From: Arthrobacter woluwensis
Lineage (GTDB): Bacteria > Actinomycetota > Actinomycetes > Actinomycetales > Micrococcaceae
Length of the DNA stretch: 64,000 nt
Assembly (NCBI RefSeq): GCF_030816155.1
Contig: NZ_JAUSXR010000001.1
Location: 372,001 to 436,000, forward strand
Direction of reading: 5' to 3'
Shown: positions 44,578 to 53,413 of the stretch, piece after piece
Numbering within the stretch: the stretch's first letter is position 1
Layout of the letters: each line of letters begins with the position of its first letter
Program-made: the position numbers and the translations under genes
Notes under the pieces: generated by a model
Database searches by the model: none
Told to the model about the DNA's origin: nothing
Seen by the model: only the letters and a program-made list of their open reading frames with translations

Positions 44578-45342
44578 ATGACCGTGAACCCGGTTGCGGG
44601 ACGGACCACCGCCCAGGACATCACCGGCAGGGCGAGCTGCCTGCGGCTCGCCGTCGTCGACATGTCCGGCACCACGGTCACGGACGGAGGCCTCATCGAC
44701 GAGGCTCTCCGTGACGCCTTCCTTGATGCCGGGGAGGACCCGGAGGGCCAGCGTTTCGGGTCCATGATGGACTACGCGCACAGCGCCATGGGCTTGTCCA
44801 AACTCGGAGTCTTCCGGCAGCTGTACGAGGGAGAGCCGGAGCGCGCCCTCCTGGCCAATGCCGTGTTCGAGAAGTCCTATGACCGGCTCGTGGCCCGGGG
44901 CGGCGTCCAGGCGATCCCCGGCGCACGGGAGACCATGGAGTGGCTCCGCGAGGCGGGGATGCAATTGTGCCTGGTGACCGGCTTCGGACGGCACACGCAG
45001 AACACCATCCTGGAATCCCTCGGGTGGATGGGTCTGGCCGATCTGAGCCTGTGCCCGGAGGACGCCGGACGAGGCCGCCCTCATCCGGACATGATCCTCA
45101 CCGCGGTCCTCGCCCTCGACCTGGACGACGTCCGCGAGGTCCTCGTCGTGGGGGACACGACGGCGGACATCCAGTCGGGACTGCGGGCCGGCGCCGGGCT
45201 CGTCACCGGAGTGCTGAGCGGCGCGCACTCCGAGTTCGCCCTGAGGGCCGCAGGCGCCGACGCCGTGGTCCCGTCGATCCGGGACATCCCCGGTCTCCTG
45301 CGGGAGGGGAGCCGGCCACTGCTCGGTGGCCGCCAGCTCTGA
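44578..45342 (+). CDS. phosphonatase-like HAD hydrolase
   Basis: A 254-residue HAD-superfamily protein. Motif I reads DMSGTT with the nucleophile Asp28; the second Asp of DxDGT is Ser, as in the phosphonoacetaldehyde hydrolase (PhnX) branch, which has DxAGT/DxSGT. Motif II is LVTGFGRHT and motif IV is VVGDTTADIQSG. It has the alpha-helical cap between motifs. It is a PhnX-like hydrolase of unknown substrate; no phosphonate-uptake genes are adjacent. The 247 bases upstream, back to the tRNA-Thr, hold nothing recognisable. Confidence 0.88.
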   Translation: MTVNPVAGRTTAQDITGRASCLRLAVVDMSGTTVTDGGLIDEALRDAFLDAGEDPEGQRFGSMMDYAHSAMGLSKLGVFRQLYEGEPERALLANAVFEKSYDRLVARGGVQAIPGARETMEWLREAGMQLCLVTGFGRHTQNTILESLGWMGLADLSLCPEDAGRGRPHPDMILTAVLALDLDDVREVLVVGDTTADIQSGLRAGAGLVTGVLSGAHSEFALRAAGADAVVPSIRDIPGLLREGSRPLLGGRQL

Positions 45343-45360
45343 GCACCCCCAGGACAGAGA

Positions 45361-45389
45361 GAGGCCCCGGTGGGAATCGCCGGGGCCTC
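45361..45389. terminator. bidirectional terminator after HAD gene
   Basis: GAGGCCCCGG (45361-45370) pairs with CCGGGGCCTC (45380-45389), between convergent genes. Confidence 0.8.
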
Positions 45390-45432
45390 TTCGCGCGCCC
45401 AGGCCGTGCCTGGACTCTTGTCACGCGGACTC

Positions 45433-47037
45433 TCAGGTGCAGCGCAGGCCGTCGTCCGGCGTCGTGCCCTTCACGAAGTAGTCGTCCACCGCATTGGTGA
45501 TGCAGTCTCCCGCGCGGCCGTAGGCGGTGTGGCCCTCACCCTCCCAGGTGACGAGGGAGGCGTTGCCCAGCTGCTTGCGCAGATTGCCGGCCCATTCGTA
45601 GGGGGTGGCCGGGTCGCCGGTGGTGCCGATGACCACGATCGGCGCCTTGCCGCTGTAGGAGGCCGGGGCCACCTTGCGGATGCCGGTGGTCTTCAGGCCT
45701 TCACAGGAGATGCCGCCGTAAGCCATGTACTTGCCGAGGGTGGGGGAGACCTTCTGGAGTTCCTGGGCCTCTTTGCGCATGTCGCTCTCCGAGGAGTCCG
45801 GCGTGTAGTCCAGGCAGTTGATCGCATTGAAGGCGAAGGAACTGTTGGACGTGTACTTGCCCTGGGAATCCCGGTCGGCGCCGAAGTCCGCCAGCTGCAT
45901 CATGGGGGATGGGTCCCCCACGAGCGCCTGGGCGAGGGCCTGACGCAGGGTGGGCCAGCTCGAGCTGCTGTAGAGCGGGACGATCAGGCCCGAGACGAAG
46001 CTGTTCACCGTCACGGGGCGACCGTCGTTGGCGGGCTGCGGGTTCTTCTCGTATTCGGTCAGGAGCTTCTGGATACGGGCGATCCCGGCGTCGACCCCGT
46101 CACTGAGCGGGCAGCCGGAGTTGCGCTGGCACCATTCGACGAACACCCGGAGGCTCCGTTCGAACGCCTTCGCCTGGCCCACGGTCAGCTGCGACTGCGT
46201 CAGGGTCGCGTCCAGGGCGCCGTCCAGGACCATCCGGCCCACCCGGTCCGGGAACAGCGTGGCGTAGGTCGATCCGAGGAACGTCCCGTAGGAGTACCCG
46301 AGGTAGTTGAGCTTGTCATTGCGGAGCGCGGCCCGCAGGACGTCGAGATCCTTGGCGGCGCTCGCGGTGTCCACGTGCGCCAGGACCGGTCCGGTCTTCT
46401 GCTGGCAGGCCTCGTTCGTGTCGCGCTGCTCCTTGACGGCCAGGGCGAGGCCGTCCGTGGTGCTCGGGTCGAAGTACTCGGCGCGCTGAGCGTCCCGCTC
46501 CTGATCGGTGAGGCAGGTGACAGGCGCGGAACGCTTCACGCCGCGCGGATCGAAACCGATCAGATCGAAGTTGGACCGGATCTCATCGCTCAGGATCCAC
46601 TGGGCGGACTCGTTGACGAAGTCGAAGCCGGACCCGCCCGGACCGCCGGGGTTGATGAAAAGCGAACCCTGGGACTTGCCCGTGGCGGCGATCTTGATCA
46701 GGGCGATCTCGATGCTCCCCTTGCCGGGGTTGTCGTAGTCGGTGGGGACCTTGACCGAAGCGCAGCTCGCATCGTGCTCGCACGACGTCCAGCTGACCTT
46801 CTGGCCGTAGAAGTCCTTCAGTTCGGCCGGGGCGCCGTCGCTCAGGCCTTCCTGCTGGCTGCTGGACGCGGGGGTCTTGGACGTCGTCCCGGGCGCCGGG
46901 ATGGTCACGCAGCCGCTCAGGCTCAGTGCCAGCACGGCCACGGAGGCGACGACGGCGGCGAACAGCCCGGCACGCGCCGGCCCCTTCCGGGGGTCCCTCC
47001 CCGTGCTCGCCGCAGTGCCCTTCACGCTCTGCCTCAT
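45433..47037 (-). CDS. secreted alpha/beta-hydrolase lipoprotein, tripeptidyl aminopeptidase family
   Basis: A 534-residue protein from the ATG at 47037. An N-terminal lipoprotein signal carries the lipobox LSLSGC (Cys43). The alpha/beta-hydrolase core has the oxyanion region NPGGPGGSG, the nucleophile Ser249 in GYSYGTF, an Asp in TTGDPATP and His in GEGHTAYGR. The C-terminal cap matches the Streptomyces Tap/Slp peptidase family, which removes tripeptides from secreted proteins. It should be tethered to the outer face of the cytoplasmic membrane. A longer upstream in-frame extension lacks conserved sequence. Confidence 0.92.
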   Translation of the reverse strand: MRQSVKGTAASTGRDPRKGPARAGLFAAVVASVAVLALSLSGCVTIPAPGTTSKTPASSSQQEGLSDGAPAELKDFYGQKVSWTSCEHDASCASVKVPTDYDNPGKGSIEIALIKIAATGKSQGSLFINPGGPGGSGFDFVNESAQWILSDEIRSNFDLIGFDPRGVKRSAPVTCLTDQERDAQRAEYFDPSTTDGLALAVKEQRDTNEACQQKTGPVLAHVDTASAAKDLDVLRAALRNDKLNYLGYSYGTFLGSTYATLFPDRVGRMVLDGALDATLTQSQLTVGQAKAFERSLRVFVEWCQRNSGCPLSDGVDAGIARIQKLLTEYEKNPQPANDGRPVTVNSFVSGLIVPLYSSSSWPTLRQALAQALVGDPSPMMQLADFGADRDSQGKYTSNSSFAFNAINCLDYTPDSSESDMRKEAQELQKVSPTLGKYMAYGGISCEGLKTTGIRKVAPASYSGKAPIVVIGTTGDPATPYEWAGNLRKQLGNASLVTWEGEGHTAYGRAGDCITNAVDDYFVKGTTPDDGLRCT

Positions 47038-47156
47038 CCTCGTCCACCTTCCGAACTGTCGTGGTTCGCCGTGTCGTTGCCGCGGGCCGGTCCACTCCGG
47101 CCGCGGAGTCCTGTCTGTGCATCGTTTCCGGCCCCATGCCGGGTCCTGCATCGGTC

Positions 47157-48299
47157 CTAGACCAGCCCCGCCGCCATGCCTTCCAGCGCCAGCAGAGGGG
47201 CCACATTGCTCGTGACCAGCCGCCGCCGGGTGAGGTTGATGGCATCGATCCTCGCCAGGGTCTGCTCCGGCGTCCCGTCGGCCGCGAAGGCCTCGATGTC
47301 CGCGCGGATCTCCTCATTCACGAGTGATCCGGTGGCACCCACCTGCAGGATCAGCACGTCCCGGTAGAAGGAGAGGAGATCGGTCAGGGTCCGGTCCAGC
47401 GAATCTGTCACGGACCGCTTCCCGCGGCGCTTCTGGTCCTCTTCGAGGCGCTTGAGCTGGCTGCGCAGGGCGGGAGGCACGGTGGCGCCCTCCTCGAGGC
47501 CCAGCGACCCCAGAAGAGCCGCGCGCTCGGTGGCGTCCCGCTCGGCGTTCGAACTGTCCGCCTCGGCGGTCGCGATCGACATGAGCCGCTCGGCCATGAG
47601 CACCGCGGAGGTGATGCCCTTCAGGGCAAGGGGGAACCGGACGGTGTCCAGGCGCCGCTGCCGGGCGTCGGCGTCGCGGGCCAGACGGCGGGCGATCCCG
47701 ACGTGACTCTGCGCCATGCGCGCCGCGCTCGCCGCGAGAGCCGGCTCCACGCCGTCGCGTGTCACGAGCAGGGCGGCGACATCGTCCACCGCGGGCAGGC
47801 GCAGCCCGACGCTGCGGCAGCGGGACCGGATCGTGACCAGCACATCAGCGGGGGAGGGCGCGCAGAGCATCCAGACGGTGCGAGCGGTGGGTTCCTCGAT
47901 GGCTTTGAGCAGGACGTTCGTGGTCCGCTCGGCCATGCGGTCCGCGTCCTCGACGATGATGATGCGCCAGCGTCCGGAGGCCGGGTGGTTGCCGGCCGTC
48001 GAGACCAGTTCCCGGGCCTCGTCGATGGTGATGGTGACCTTCTCGGTGCGGACGTGCTGCACATCCGGGTGGGTTTCCCCGAGGATCGTCCGGCAGGCGT
48101 GGCACTGGCCGCAGCCGCGCTGGGCGGGGTCGGGCTGCTCGCAGTTCAGCGCGGCGGCGAAGGCCGTGGCCGCGTTGGACCGGCCCGAGCCGGGAGGGCC
48201 CGTGAACAGCCAGGCGTGGGTCATCCCGTCACCCGCGGCCGCCCGGCGGAGCTGGGTGACCACGGCGTCCTGCCCGCGGAGTTCGTCGAAGACCGTCAC
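47157..48299 (-). CDS. holB: DNA polymerase III subunit delta'
   Basis: A 380-residue clamp-loader subunit of the AAA+ family. The P-loop region is GPPGSGRS (residues 34-41) with Arg in place of Lys, as expected for a delta' subunit that does not hydrolyse ATP. A four-Cys zinc site (CEQPDPAQRGCGQCHAC) and the IRSRCRSV arginine-finger segment (SRC) are present. The GTG start overlaps the tmk stop by 4 bases (GTGA). It is part of the conserved tmk-holB unit. Confidence 0.95.
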   Translation of the reverse strand: MTVFDELRGQDAVVTQLRRAAAGDGMTHAWLFTGPPGSGRSNAATAFAAALNCEQPDPAQRGCGQCHACRTILGETHPDVQHVRTEKVTITIDEARELVSTAGNHPASGRWRIIIVEDADRMAERTTNVLLKAIEEPTARTVWMLCAPSPADVLVTIRSRCRSVGLRLPAVDDVAALLVTRDGVEPALAASAARMAQSHVGIARRLARDADARQRRLDTVRFPLALKGITSAVLMAERLMSIATAEADSSNAERDATERAALLGSLGLEEGATVPPALRSQLKRLEEDQKRRGKRSVTDSLDRTLTDLLSFYRDVLILQVGATGSLVNEEIRADIEAFAADGTPEQTLARIDAINLTRRRLVTSNVAPLLALEGMAAGLV

Positions 48300-48997
48300 G
48301 CGCGTCCCCCCGGGGATCCCGGGACGGAACCTGCCGTGGCTGCCGTGGCCCCATGGGCCGAGAGGACCTGCTCGACGCGGTCCAGGATCTGACCGGCGAT
48401 CTCCTGCACGTCCTGACGGGCGTCGATCACCAGGTAACGCTCGGGCGCGGCGGCTGCTGCTGCCAGATAGGCATCGCGGACCTGGGCGTGGAAGGCGTCG
48501 GGCTCGGATTCGAGGCGGTCCTCGCCACCGGGGGACCGACGGGCACGTCCTTCGACCGGGTCCACGTCCAGGACCACGGTGAAGTCCGGCCACAGGGAAC
48601 CGGTGGCCCAGGCGTTGAGGTCGCGGACCTCCTGCGTCCCGAGCCCGCGCCCGATGCCCTGATAGGCGACCGAGGAGTCGATGTACCGGTCCGTGATGAC
48701 GGCCTCGCCGCGTGCCAGGGCGGGGCGGATGAGCTGTTCCACATGGGCCGCGCGCGCCGCGGCGTACATGAGGGCTTCGGTGCGGGGATCGATCTCGCCG
48801 TGCCCGTGATCCAGGACCAGGGAGCGGAGTTTCTCGCCGATCTCGGTGCCACCTGGTTCCCGCGTCTGGACGACCACCATGCCGCGTCCCCGCAGTGCCT
48901 CGGCCAGCAGCCGGCTCTGGGTGGACTTTCCGGCGCCGTCGCCGCCTTCAAAGGCGATGAACAGGCCGGTTCCGTTTGCGCTGGTAGTCACCTTCAC
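48296..48997 (-). CDS. tmk: thymidylate kinase
   Basis: A 233-residue dTMP kinase with P-loop EGGDGAGKST (residues 17-26), TREPGGTEIG, the DRYIDSSVAYQG signature and the C-terminal LID arginines. It phosphorylates dTMP to dTDP. It is coupled to holB by the 4-base overlap. The C-terminal 15 residues are a Gly/Ser/Ala-rich tail. Confidence 0.96.
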   Translation of the reverse strand: MKVTTSANGTGLFIAFEGGDGAGKSTQSRLLAEALRGRGMVVVQTREPGGTEIGEKLRSLVLDHGHGEIDPRTEALMYAAARAAHVEQLIRPALARGEAVITDRYIDSSVAYQGIGRGLGTQEVRDLNAWATGSLWPDFTVVLDVDPVEGRARRSPGGEDRLESEPDAFHAQVRDAYLAAAAAAPERYLVIDARQDVQEIAGQILDRVEQVLSAHGATAATAGSVPGSPGGRA

Positions 48998-49122
48998 AGC
49001 CTAGCGGGCCAAGCTGGGTGCAGGCGGAGAGCCGGTGCTTATGTGGATGACGGGTGACACCGTTGCCCACATGACGGGATTCTCTTGCCGGAGGTGCGGG
49101 ATCGCGCCGTAACGTGAGGTTC

Positions 49123-50301
49123 ATGCACGAATCCCTGGACCTCAGCCCCGACTCCCTCGTGGTCGCCGCCGGCCGCCCGGACCGGGAACGGGACGCACCC
49201 GTTAACCCCTCCGTGGTGCTCTCTTCCACGTTCATCGGCACGGGACCGCTCGGCGCCGGGGACCGCGGCTACGGCCGCTATGCCAATCCCACGTGGGAGG
49301 CGTTCGAGGAGGTCCTGGGGCGGCTGGAGGGTTCCGCCGAGCCGGCGCTGCTCTTCTCCTCGGGGCTCGCCGCCGTGAGTGCGGCACTGTCCCTCGTGCC
49401 GCTCGGCGGGGCCGTGGTGATGCCGGGGCATTCCTACGCCGGCACCGTGCAGATGGCCTCCGAACTCGCGGAGAAGGGGCTCTTCACCCTGCGGCTCGTG
49501 GACATCGCTGACACGGACGCCGTCCTGACGGCACTGGGCGCCGACGGCCGTGCAGCGGACCTGCTCTGGCTCGAAAGTCCCACGAATCCGATGCTCGGAG
49601 TCGCCGATCTCCCCGTGCTCATCGCCGCGGGCCGGGACCAGGGGGCGCTCGTGGTCGTGGACAACACCTTCTGCACGCCGCTGGTCCAGCAGCCCTTGCT
49701 CCTGGGGGCGGATCTGGTGCTGCACTCGGTCACCAAGTATCTTGCGGGCCATTCAGATGTGGTGCTCGGGGCGCTGGTCGCCCGGGAGTCCGACCTGCGT
49801 GACACGCTCCTTCATCACCGCGCGCTCCACGGATCCATCGCAGGGCCCTGGGAGGCCTGGCTCGCGCTGCGGGGCCTGCGGACTCTCGCTCTCCGGGTCG
49901 AGCGCTCGCAGGCGAGCGCTCAGGTCCTGGCGGAGCGGCTGGCCGCCCACGACGCGGTGGACCGGGTCCGGTTCCCGGGCCTCCCGGGCGACCCCGGTCA
50001 TGAACGCGCCGCGGCTCAGCTGAAGGGTTTCGGCTCCATCCTGGCGATCGAGATCGCCGCAGCCGGCGGCCGCAGCGGTGCGGAGAACGCGGACGCCCTC
50101 GTGCGGGCCCTGCGCCTCTGGGTGCCGGCCACGTCCCTGGGCGGTGTGGAGTCCCTCATTGAACGACGACGGCGCCACGTCGCCGAGCCTGCCAGCGTCC
50201 CGGACAACCTCGTGCGGCTGAGCGTCGGCATCGAAAGCGCGGAGGATCTCTGGGCGGATCTGTCTCAGGCGCTCGACGCGTTGCCGGGCCACGGAGGATA
50301 G
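49123..50301 (+). CDS. Cys/Met-metabolism PLP-dependent enzyme (cystathionine gamma-synthase/lyase type)
   Basis: A 392-residue fold-type I PLP enzyme with YGRYANPTWEAFE (phosphate-binding Tyr/Arg), FSSGLAAVSAAL, the Asp in VVVDNTFCTPL and the PLP lysine 205 in HSVTKYLAGHSD. It belongs to the trans-sulfuration family; sequence alone does not separate gamma-synthase, gamma-lyase and O-acetylhomoserine sulfhydrylase. The ATG at 49123 is preceded by GAGG. The next gene follows after 9 bases, so the two are probably co-transcribed. Confidence 0.9.
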   Translation: MHESLDLSPDSLVVAAGRPDRERDAPVNPSVVLSSTFIGTGPLGAGDRGYGRYANPTWEAFEEVLGRLEGSAEPALLFSSGLAAVSAALSLVPLGGAVVMPGHSYAGTVQMASELAEKGLFTLRLVDIADTDAVLTALGADGRAADLLWLESPTNPMLGVADLPVLIAAGRDQGALVVVDNTFCTPLVQQPLLLGADLVLHSVTKYLAGHSDVVLGALVARESDLRDTLLHHRALHGSIAGPWEAWLALRGLRTLALRVERSQASAQVLAERLAAHDAVDRVRFPGLPGDPGHERAAAQLKGFGSILAIEIAAAGGRSGAENADALVRALRLWVPATSLGGVESLIERRRRHVAEPASVPDNLVRLSVGIESAEDLWADLSQALDALPGHGG

Positions 50302-50310
50302 GGTGGAACC

Positions 50311-50634
50311 GTGAGCGGACAGTTGTTGATCTCCTATGCCACCATGGCCGTCTACTTCGTGATGGGCCTGGTGGCCTTCGGGCTGGAAGCCTGGGCCTTC
50401 ATCGACGCCCTGATCCGGAAGCCCGGGGACTTCGAGGCCGCCATGAAGCGCAGCAAGGGATTCTGGCTCGCCGTCACCGGGGCTGCCGCCGCAGTCGGCC
50501 TGCTGTCCGTCCTCTCCAGGTCGGGCGGTCTGGGCCTGTTCGCTCTCGTCGCCGTGACCGCGTCCTGCGTCTACCTCGCTGACGTCCGCCCCGCCATCAA
50601 GGATCTCCGCAGCGGGGGCTACAACAACTGGTGA
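50311..50634 (+). CDS. DUF2516 family membrane protein
   Basis: A 107-residue protein with three predicted helices (about 8-34, 50-66 and 72-88) and a positively charged loop between the first two. The pattern ALIRKPGDFEAAMKRSKGFWL matches the actinobacterial DUF2516 family. The function is unknown. The start is GTG 50311, 9 bases after the PLP-enzyme stop. The 103 bases after it contain short direct repeats (GCCCGCTGGTGA) and nothing else. Confidence 0.88.
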   Translation: MSGQLLISYATMAVYFVMGLVAFGLEAWAFIDALIRKPGDFEAAMKRSKGFWLAVTGAAAAVGLLSVLSRSGGLGLFALVAVTASCVYLADVRPAIKDLRSGGYNNW

Positions 50635-50737
50635 GCCCGGCCCGCTGGTGAAGCCGGTCAGCGGGTGAAGCCAGCCCGCTGGTGAGTCCGGCCTGAGGGG
50701 CTCCGGGCGTCACGCCCCGCCCGTCACGCCCTGCGCT

Positions 50738-51571
50738 TCAGGCCCCGGGCGCCACGGCGTCCCACGCGACGGACAGTTCACCCAGCCGGAATCTGTGGGG
50801 CCCGTCGAGAAGGGGCCAGCCCGCTTCCCGCAGGGCCTCGCACATCCTCATCCAGCGCTGCCTCTTCCCGAAACTGGCCAGCGGTGCCGCCGCGAGCCAG
50901 GCCTGATCCGCGGCATTCAGGAAGGTGTGAATGCGTTCGCCGGGGACGTTCCGGTGGATGAGCGCCTTCGGGAGCCTTTCGGCGGTCTGCGACGGCAGCT
51001 CCAGCGAGCCGAAGTGCACCGAAAGATGAAGGCTGAGGGGGCCGTCGCCGTCGAGCGCCACCCAGGAGGCGGTTCTGCCCAGTTCGTCGCAGGTCCCCTC
51101 CACCACGAGCCCACCCGGGGCCAGCCGGGAACGCAGGGTGTCCCAGATGGCCGCGACGTCGCCCTCGTCGTACTGCCGCAGGACGTTGAAGGCCCGCACC
51201 AGCGCCGGCGGCTCGTTCACCGGGAGTTCGAAACCACCCAGGCGGAAGTCCAGACCCGGCCGTGCCTCTTCCAGAGCCCGGGCCACGCGGCCCGGCTCGA
51301 TCTCCACCCCGGTGAGCCGGAAACCGGGCGCCACCGTGCGGAGTCGTTCGAACAGTTCGATCGCGGTGCGCGGGCTCGCCCCGTAGCCGAGGTCCACGGC
51401 CAAGGGGGCGTCAGCCCCCCGGAACCGCCAGGCCTGCGTGCCGGTGATCCACCGGTCGACGCGGCGCATCCGGTTGGGATTGGTGGTTCCGCGGGTGACA
51501 TTGCCCAGAGGTCTCCCGGTCCTGCCCACGGCGCGGCCGGGGGCGCGGAGACGTTCGGATTTCTGGACCAC
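50738..51571 (-). CDS. class I SAM-dependent methyltransferase-like protein
   Basis: A protein of about 277 residues with a Rossmann-type SAM domain: VDLGYGASPRTAIELF (motif I), LTGVEIEPGRV (motif II, acidic residue at the end of beta 2) and LVVEGTCDE (beta 4/5). The start is uncertain; GTG 51571 is used, with an in-frame extension possible to 51616. It is divergent from gpmA. The substrate is unknown. Confidence 0.78.
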   Translation of the reverse strand: MVQKSERLRAPGRAVGRTGRPLGNVTRGTTNPNRMRRVDRWITGTQAWRFRGADAPLAVDLGYGASPRTAIELFERLRTVAPGFRLTGVEIEPGRVARALEEARPGLDFRLGGFELPVNEPPALVRAFNVLRQYDEGDVAAIWDTLRSRLAPGGLVVEGTCDELGRTASWVALDGDGPLSLHLSVHFGSLELPSQTAERLPKALIHRNVPGERIHTFLNAADQAWLAAAPLASFGKRQRWMRMCEALREAGWPLLDGPHRFRLGELSVAWDAVAPGA

Positions 51572-51653
51572 CGTCCCATGGTAGGCGTGGTCACGGACGG
51601 TGACGTTAAGACGCAAACGACCGGGTGCCTCCGCGGCTGGCTAGGATTGAACC

Positions 51654-52400
51654 ATGACGTACACCTTGATCCTGCTGCGCCATGGTCACAGCGAATGGAA
51701 TGCCAAGAACCTCTTCACCGGTTGGGTGGATGTGGACCTCAACGATCAGGGCCGGGCCGAGGCCGCCCGCGGCGGTGAGCTGCTCGTGGAGAACGACGTC
51801 CTGCCGGACGTCCTCCACACCTCCCGCCTCAAGCGCGCCATCAACACGGCGAACATCGCTCTGGCGGAAGCCGACCGCGGCTGGATCGACGTCAAGCGCG
51901 ACTGGCGTCTGAACGAGCGCCACTACGGCGCCCTGCAGGGCAAGGACAAGGCCCAGACCCTCGCCGAGTTCGGCGAGGAGCAGTTCATGGAATGGCGCCG
52001 CAGCTACGACACCCCGCCGCCGCCCCTGGCCGACGACTCCGAGTTCTCCCAGGTGGGTGACCCGCGGTACGCCGACCTCGGCGACGCCGTGCCGCGCACC
52101 GAATGCCTCAAGGACGTGCTGGTCCGTCTGCTGCCGTACTGGGAGTCCGACATCAAGGCGGACCTCAAGGCCGGCAAGACCGTCCTGGTCACGGCCCACG
52201 GCAACTCCCTGCGCGCCCTCGTGAAGCACCTCGACGGCATCTCGGATGACGACATCGCCGGCCTGAACATCCCCACCGGCATCCCGCTCGTCTACGAACT
52301 GGACGAGAACTTCGCCCCGATCACCCCGGGCGGCCGCTACCTGGATCCCGAGGCCGCCGCGGCCTCGATCCAGGCCGTCGCGAACCAAGGCAAGAAATAA
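51654..52400 (+). CDS. gpmA: 2,3-bisphosphoglycerate-dependent phosphoglycerate mutase
   Basis: A 248-residue dPGM with the phospho-His in [10 protein letters not shown] (His10), the [11 protein letters not shown] loop, [12 protein letters not shown] and [11 protein letters not shown] near 182-192. It interconverts 3- and 2-phosphoglycerate in glycolysis and gluconeogenesis. The neighbourhood gpmA-phoU-senX3-regX3 is conserved among actinobacteria, as in mycobacteria. Confidence 0.97.
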   Translation: MTYTLILLRHGHSEWNAKNLFTGWVDVDLNDQGRAEAARGGELLVENDVLPDVLHTSRLKRAINTANIALAEADRGWIDVKRDWRLNERHYGALQGKDKAQTLAEFGEEQFMEWRRSYDTPPPPLADDSEFSQVGDPRYADLGDAVPRTECLKDVLVRLLPYWESDIKADLKAGKTVLVTAHGNSLRALVKHLDGISDDDIAGLNIPTGIPLVYELDENFAPITPGGRYLDPEAAAASIQAVANQGKK

Positions 52401-52493
52401 GGCTTCGTCAGGGATCCGCCGGCTGCTCGGTCGTTCCTCCCTTGGACGCAGCCCGGTCGCATCCCTGACTGCGCACAGATGACTCCGCACAGA

Positions 52494-52535
52494 ACGACGG
52501 CGGGGTGGTCACCCAAGTGATCACCCCGCCGTCGT
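52494..52535. terminator. bidirectional hairpin between gpmA and phoU
   Basis: 17-base arms (ACGACGGCGGGGTGGTC, 52494-52510, with 52519-52535) with one mismatch, at the convergent gpmA/phoU junction. Confidence 0.85.
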
Positions 52536-52551
52536 CGTGTCCGAGTCAGCG

Positions 52552-53214
52552 TCAGGCGCCGCCGATCTCCTCCGGCTGCCACTCGCCGTTGACGAGGTAG
52601 CTGACCTTGCGGGCGACGGAGACGCCGTGGTCGGCGAAGCGCTCGAAGTAGCGGCTGGCCAGGGCCACGTCCACCGAGGTGGAGGCGTTGCCGGTCCAGT
52701 CGGCGGCGGCGACGGCCTGGAAGACGCCGGCGTGCAGCTCGTCCACCTCGAGGTTGAGGCGGACGATCTGGCGGGCCACGTTCAGGTCGTGGGTCTCGAG
52801 GAGTTCGGCCACCTTGTTCGCGATCTGGATGTCCAGCTCGGCGAAGGTCCGGAACGTGGTCTGCAGGGACTCCGGGATGACCTGCGCGGGGTACCGGAGA
52901 CGCGTGAGCTGGGCGATGTGACGGGCGAGATCGCCCATGCGCTCGAGGGAGGCGCTCATGCGCAGGGAGCTGACGATCATGCGCAGGTCGCTCGCGACGG
53001 GACCCTGGAGGGCCAGGATGTCGATGGCCTTCTCATCGAGGGCGTTCTGCAGGAAGTCGATGCGGGCGTCCGCAGCGATCACGTCCTGGGCGAGGTCCAC
53101 GTCAGCGGTTTCGAAGGCCTGCGTGGCGTTCTTGATGGCGATCGCCACCAATTTGGAGATTTCAACGAGCTCATCGCCCACCTGGGCGAGCTCATCCTGG
53201 AAAGCCTTGCGCAC
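52552..53214 (-). CDS. phoU: phosphate signalling protein PhoU
   Basis: A 220-residue all-helical protein with two PhoU repeats, each containing a metal-binding-like E/DxxxD pattern (ISSLRMSASLERMGDLARHI-type and ASRYFERFADHGVSVA segments). PhoU links the Pst transporter to the sensor kinase and restrains the phosphate-starvation response. It is divergent from senX3 and shares the promoter region that holds the PHO-box candidate. Confidence 0.95.
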   Translation of the reverse strand: MRKAFQDELAQVGDELVEISKLVAIAIKNATQAFETADVDLAQDVIAADARIDFLQNALDEKAIDILALQGPVASDLRMIVSSLRMSASLERMGDLARHIAQLTRLRYPAQVIPESLQTTFRTFAELDIQIANKVAELLETHDLNVARQIVRLNLEVDELHAGVFQAVAAADWTGNASTSVDVALASRYFERFADHGVSVARKVSYLVNGEWQPEEIGGA

Positions 53215-53331
53215 TGACGGCGTCCTTTCGTATGGCTGCGTGCCGCAGTGACGCCCCGTCCGGGGAGCGCCCCCAACACGCTGGTGGTCCAGCTACTTAC
53301 AGTGTCAGCAGGCCGTGAATAGTGCACGTCC

Positions 53332-53353
53332 TGAAAGTGAACGTTAGTTGAAC
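53332..53353. promoter_or_regulatory. PHO-box candidate between phoU and senX3
   Basis: Two adjacent 11-base direct repeats, TGAAAGTGAAC and GTTAGTTGAAC. On the minus strand both begin GTTCA, like the 11-base GTTCAC-type direct repeats bound by PhoP in Streptomyces and the GTTCA-type sites of RegX3. It is the likely autoregulatory site for both arms. Confidence 0.6.
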
Positions 53354-53413
53354 CGGCCTGCTCCTCCCCGCAATCTGGCCTGATGCCGTCATGCCGGACC
53401 GTAAGCTGGGGAT

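Noticed and set aside
48170..48205. Missing P-loop lysine in holB as a sign of damage
   Set aside because: Delta' subunits commonly lack ATPase activity and tolerate a changed P-loop, so Arg here is not a defect.
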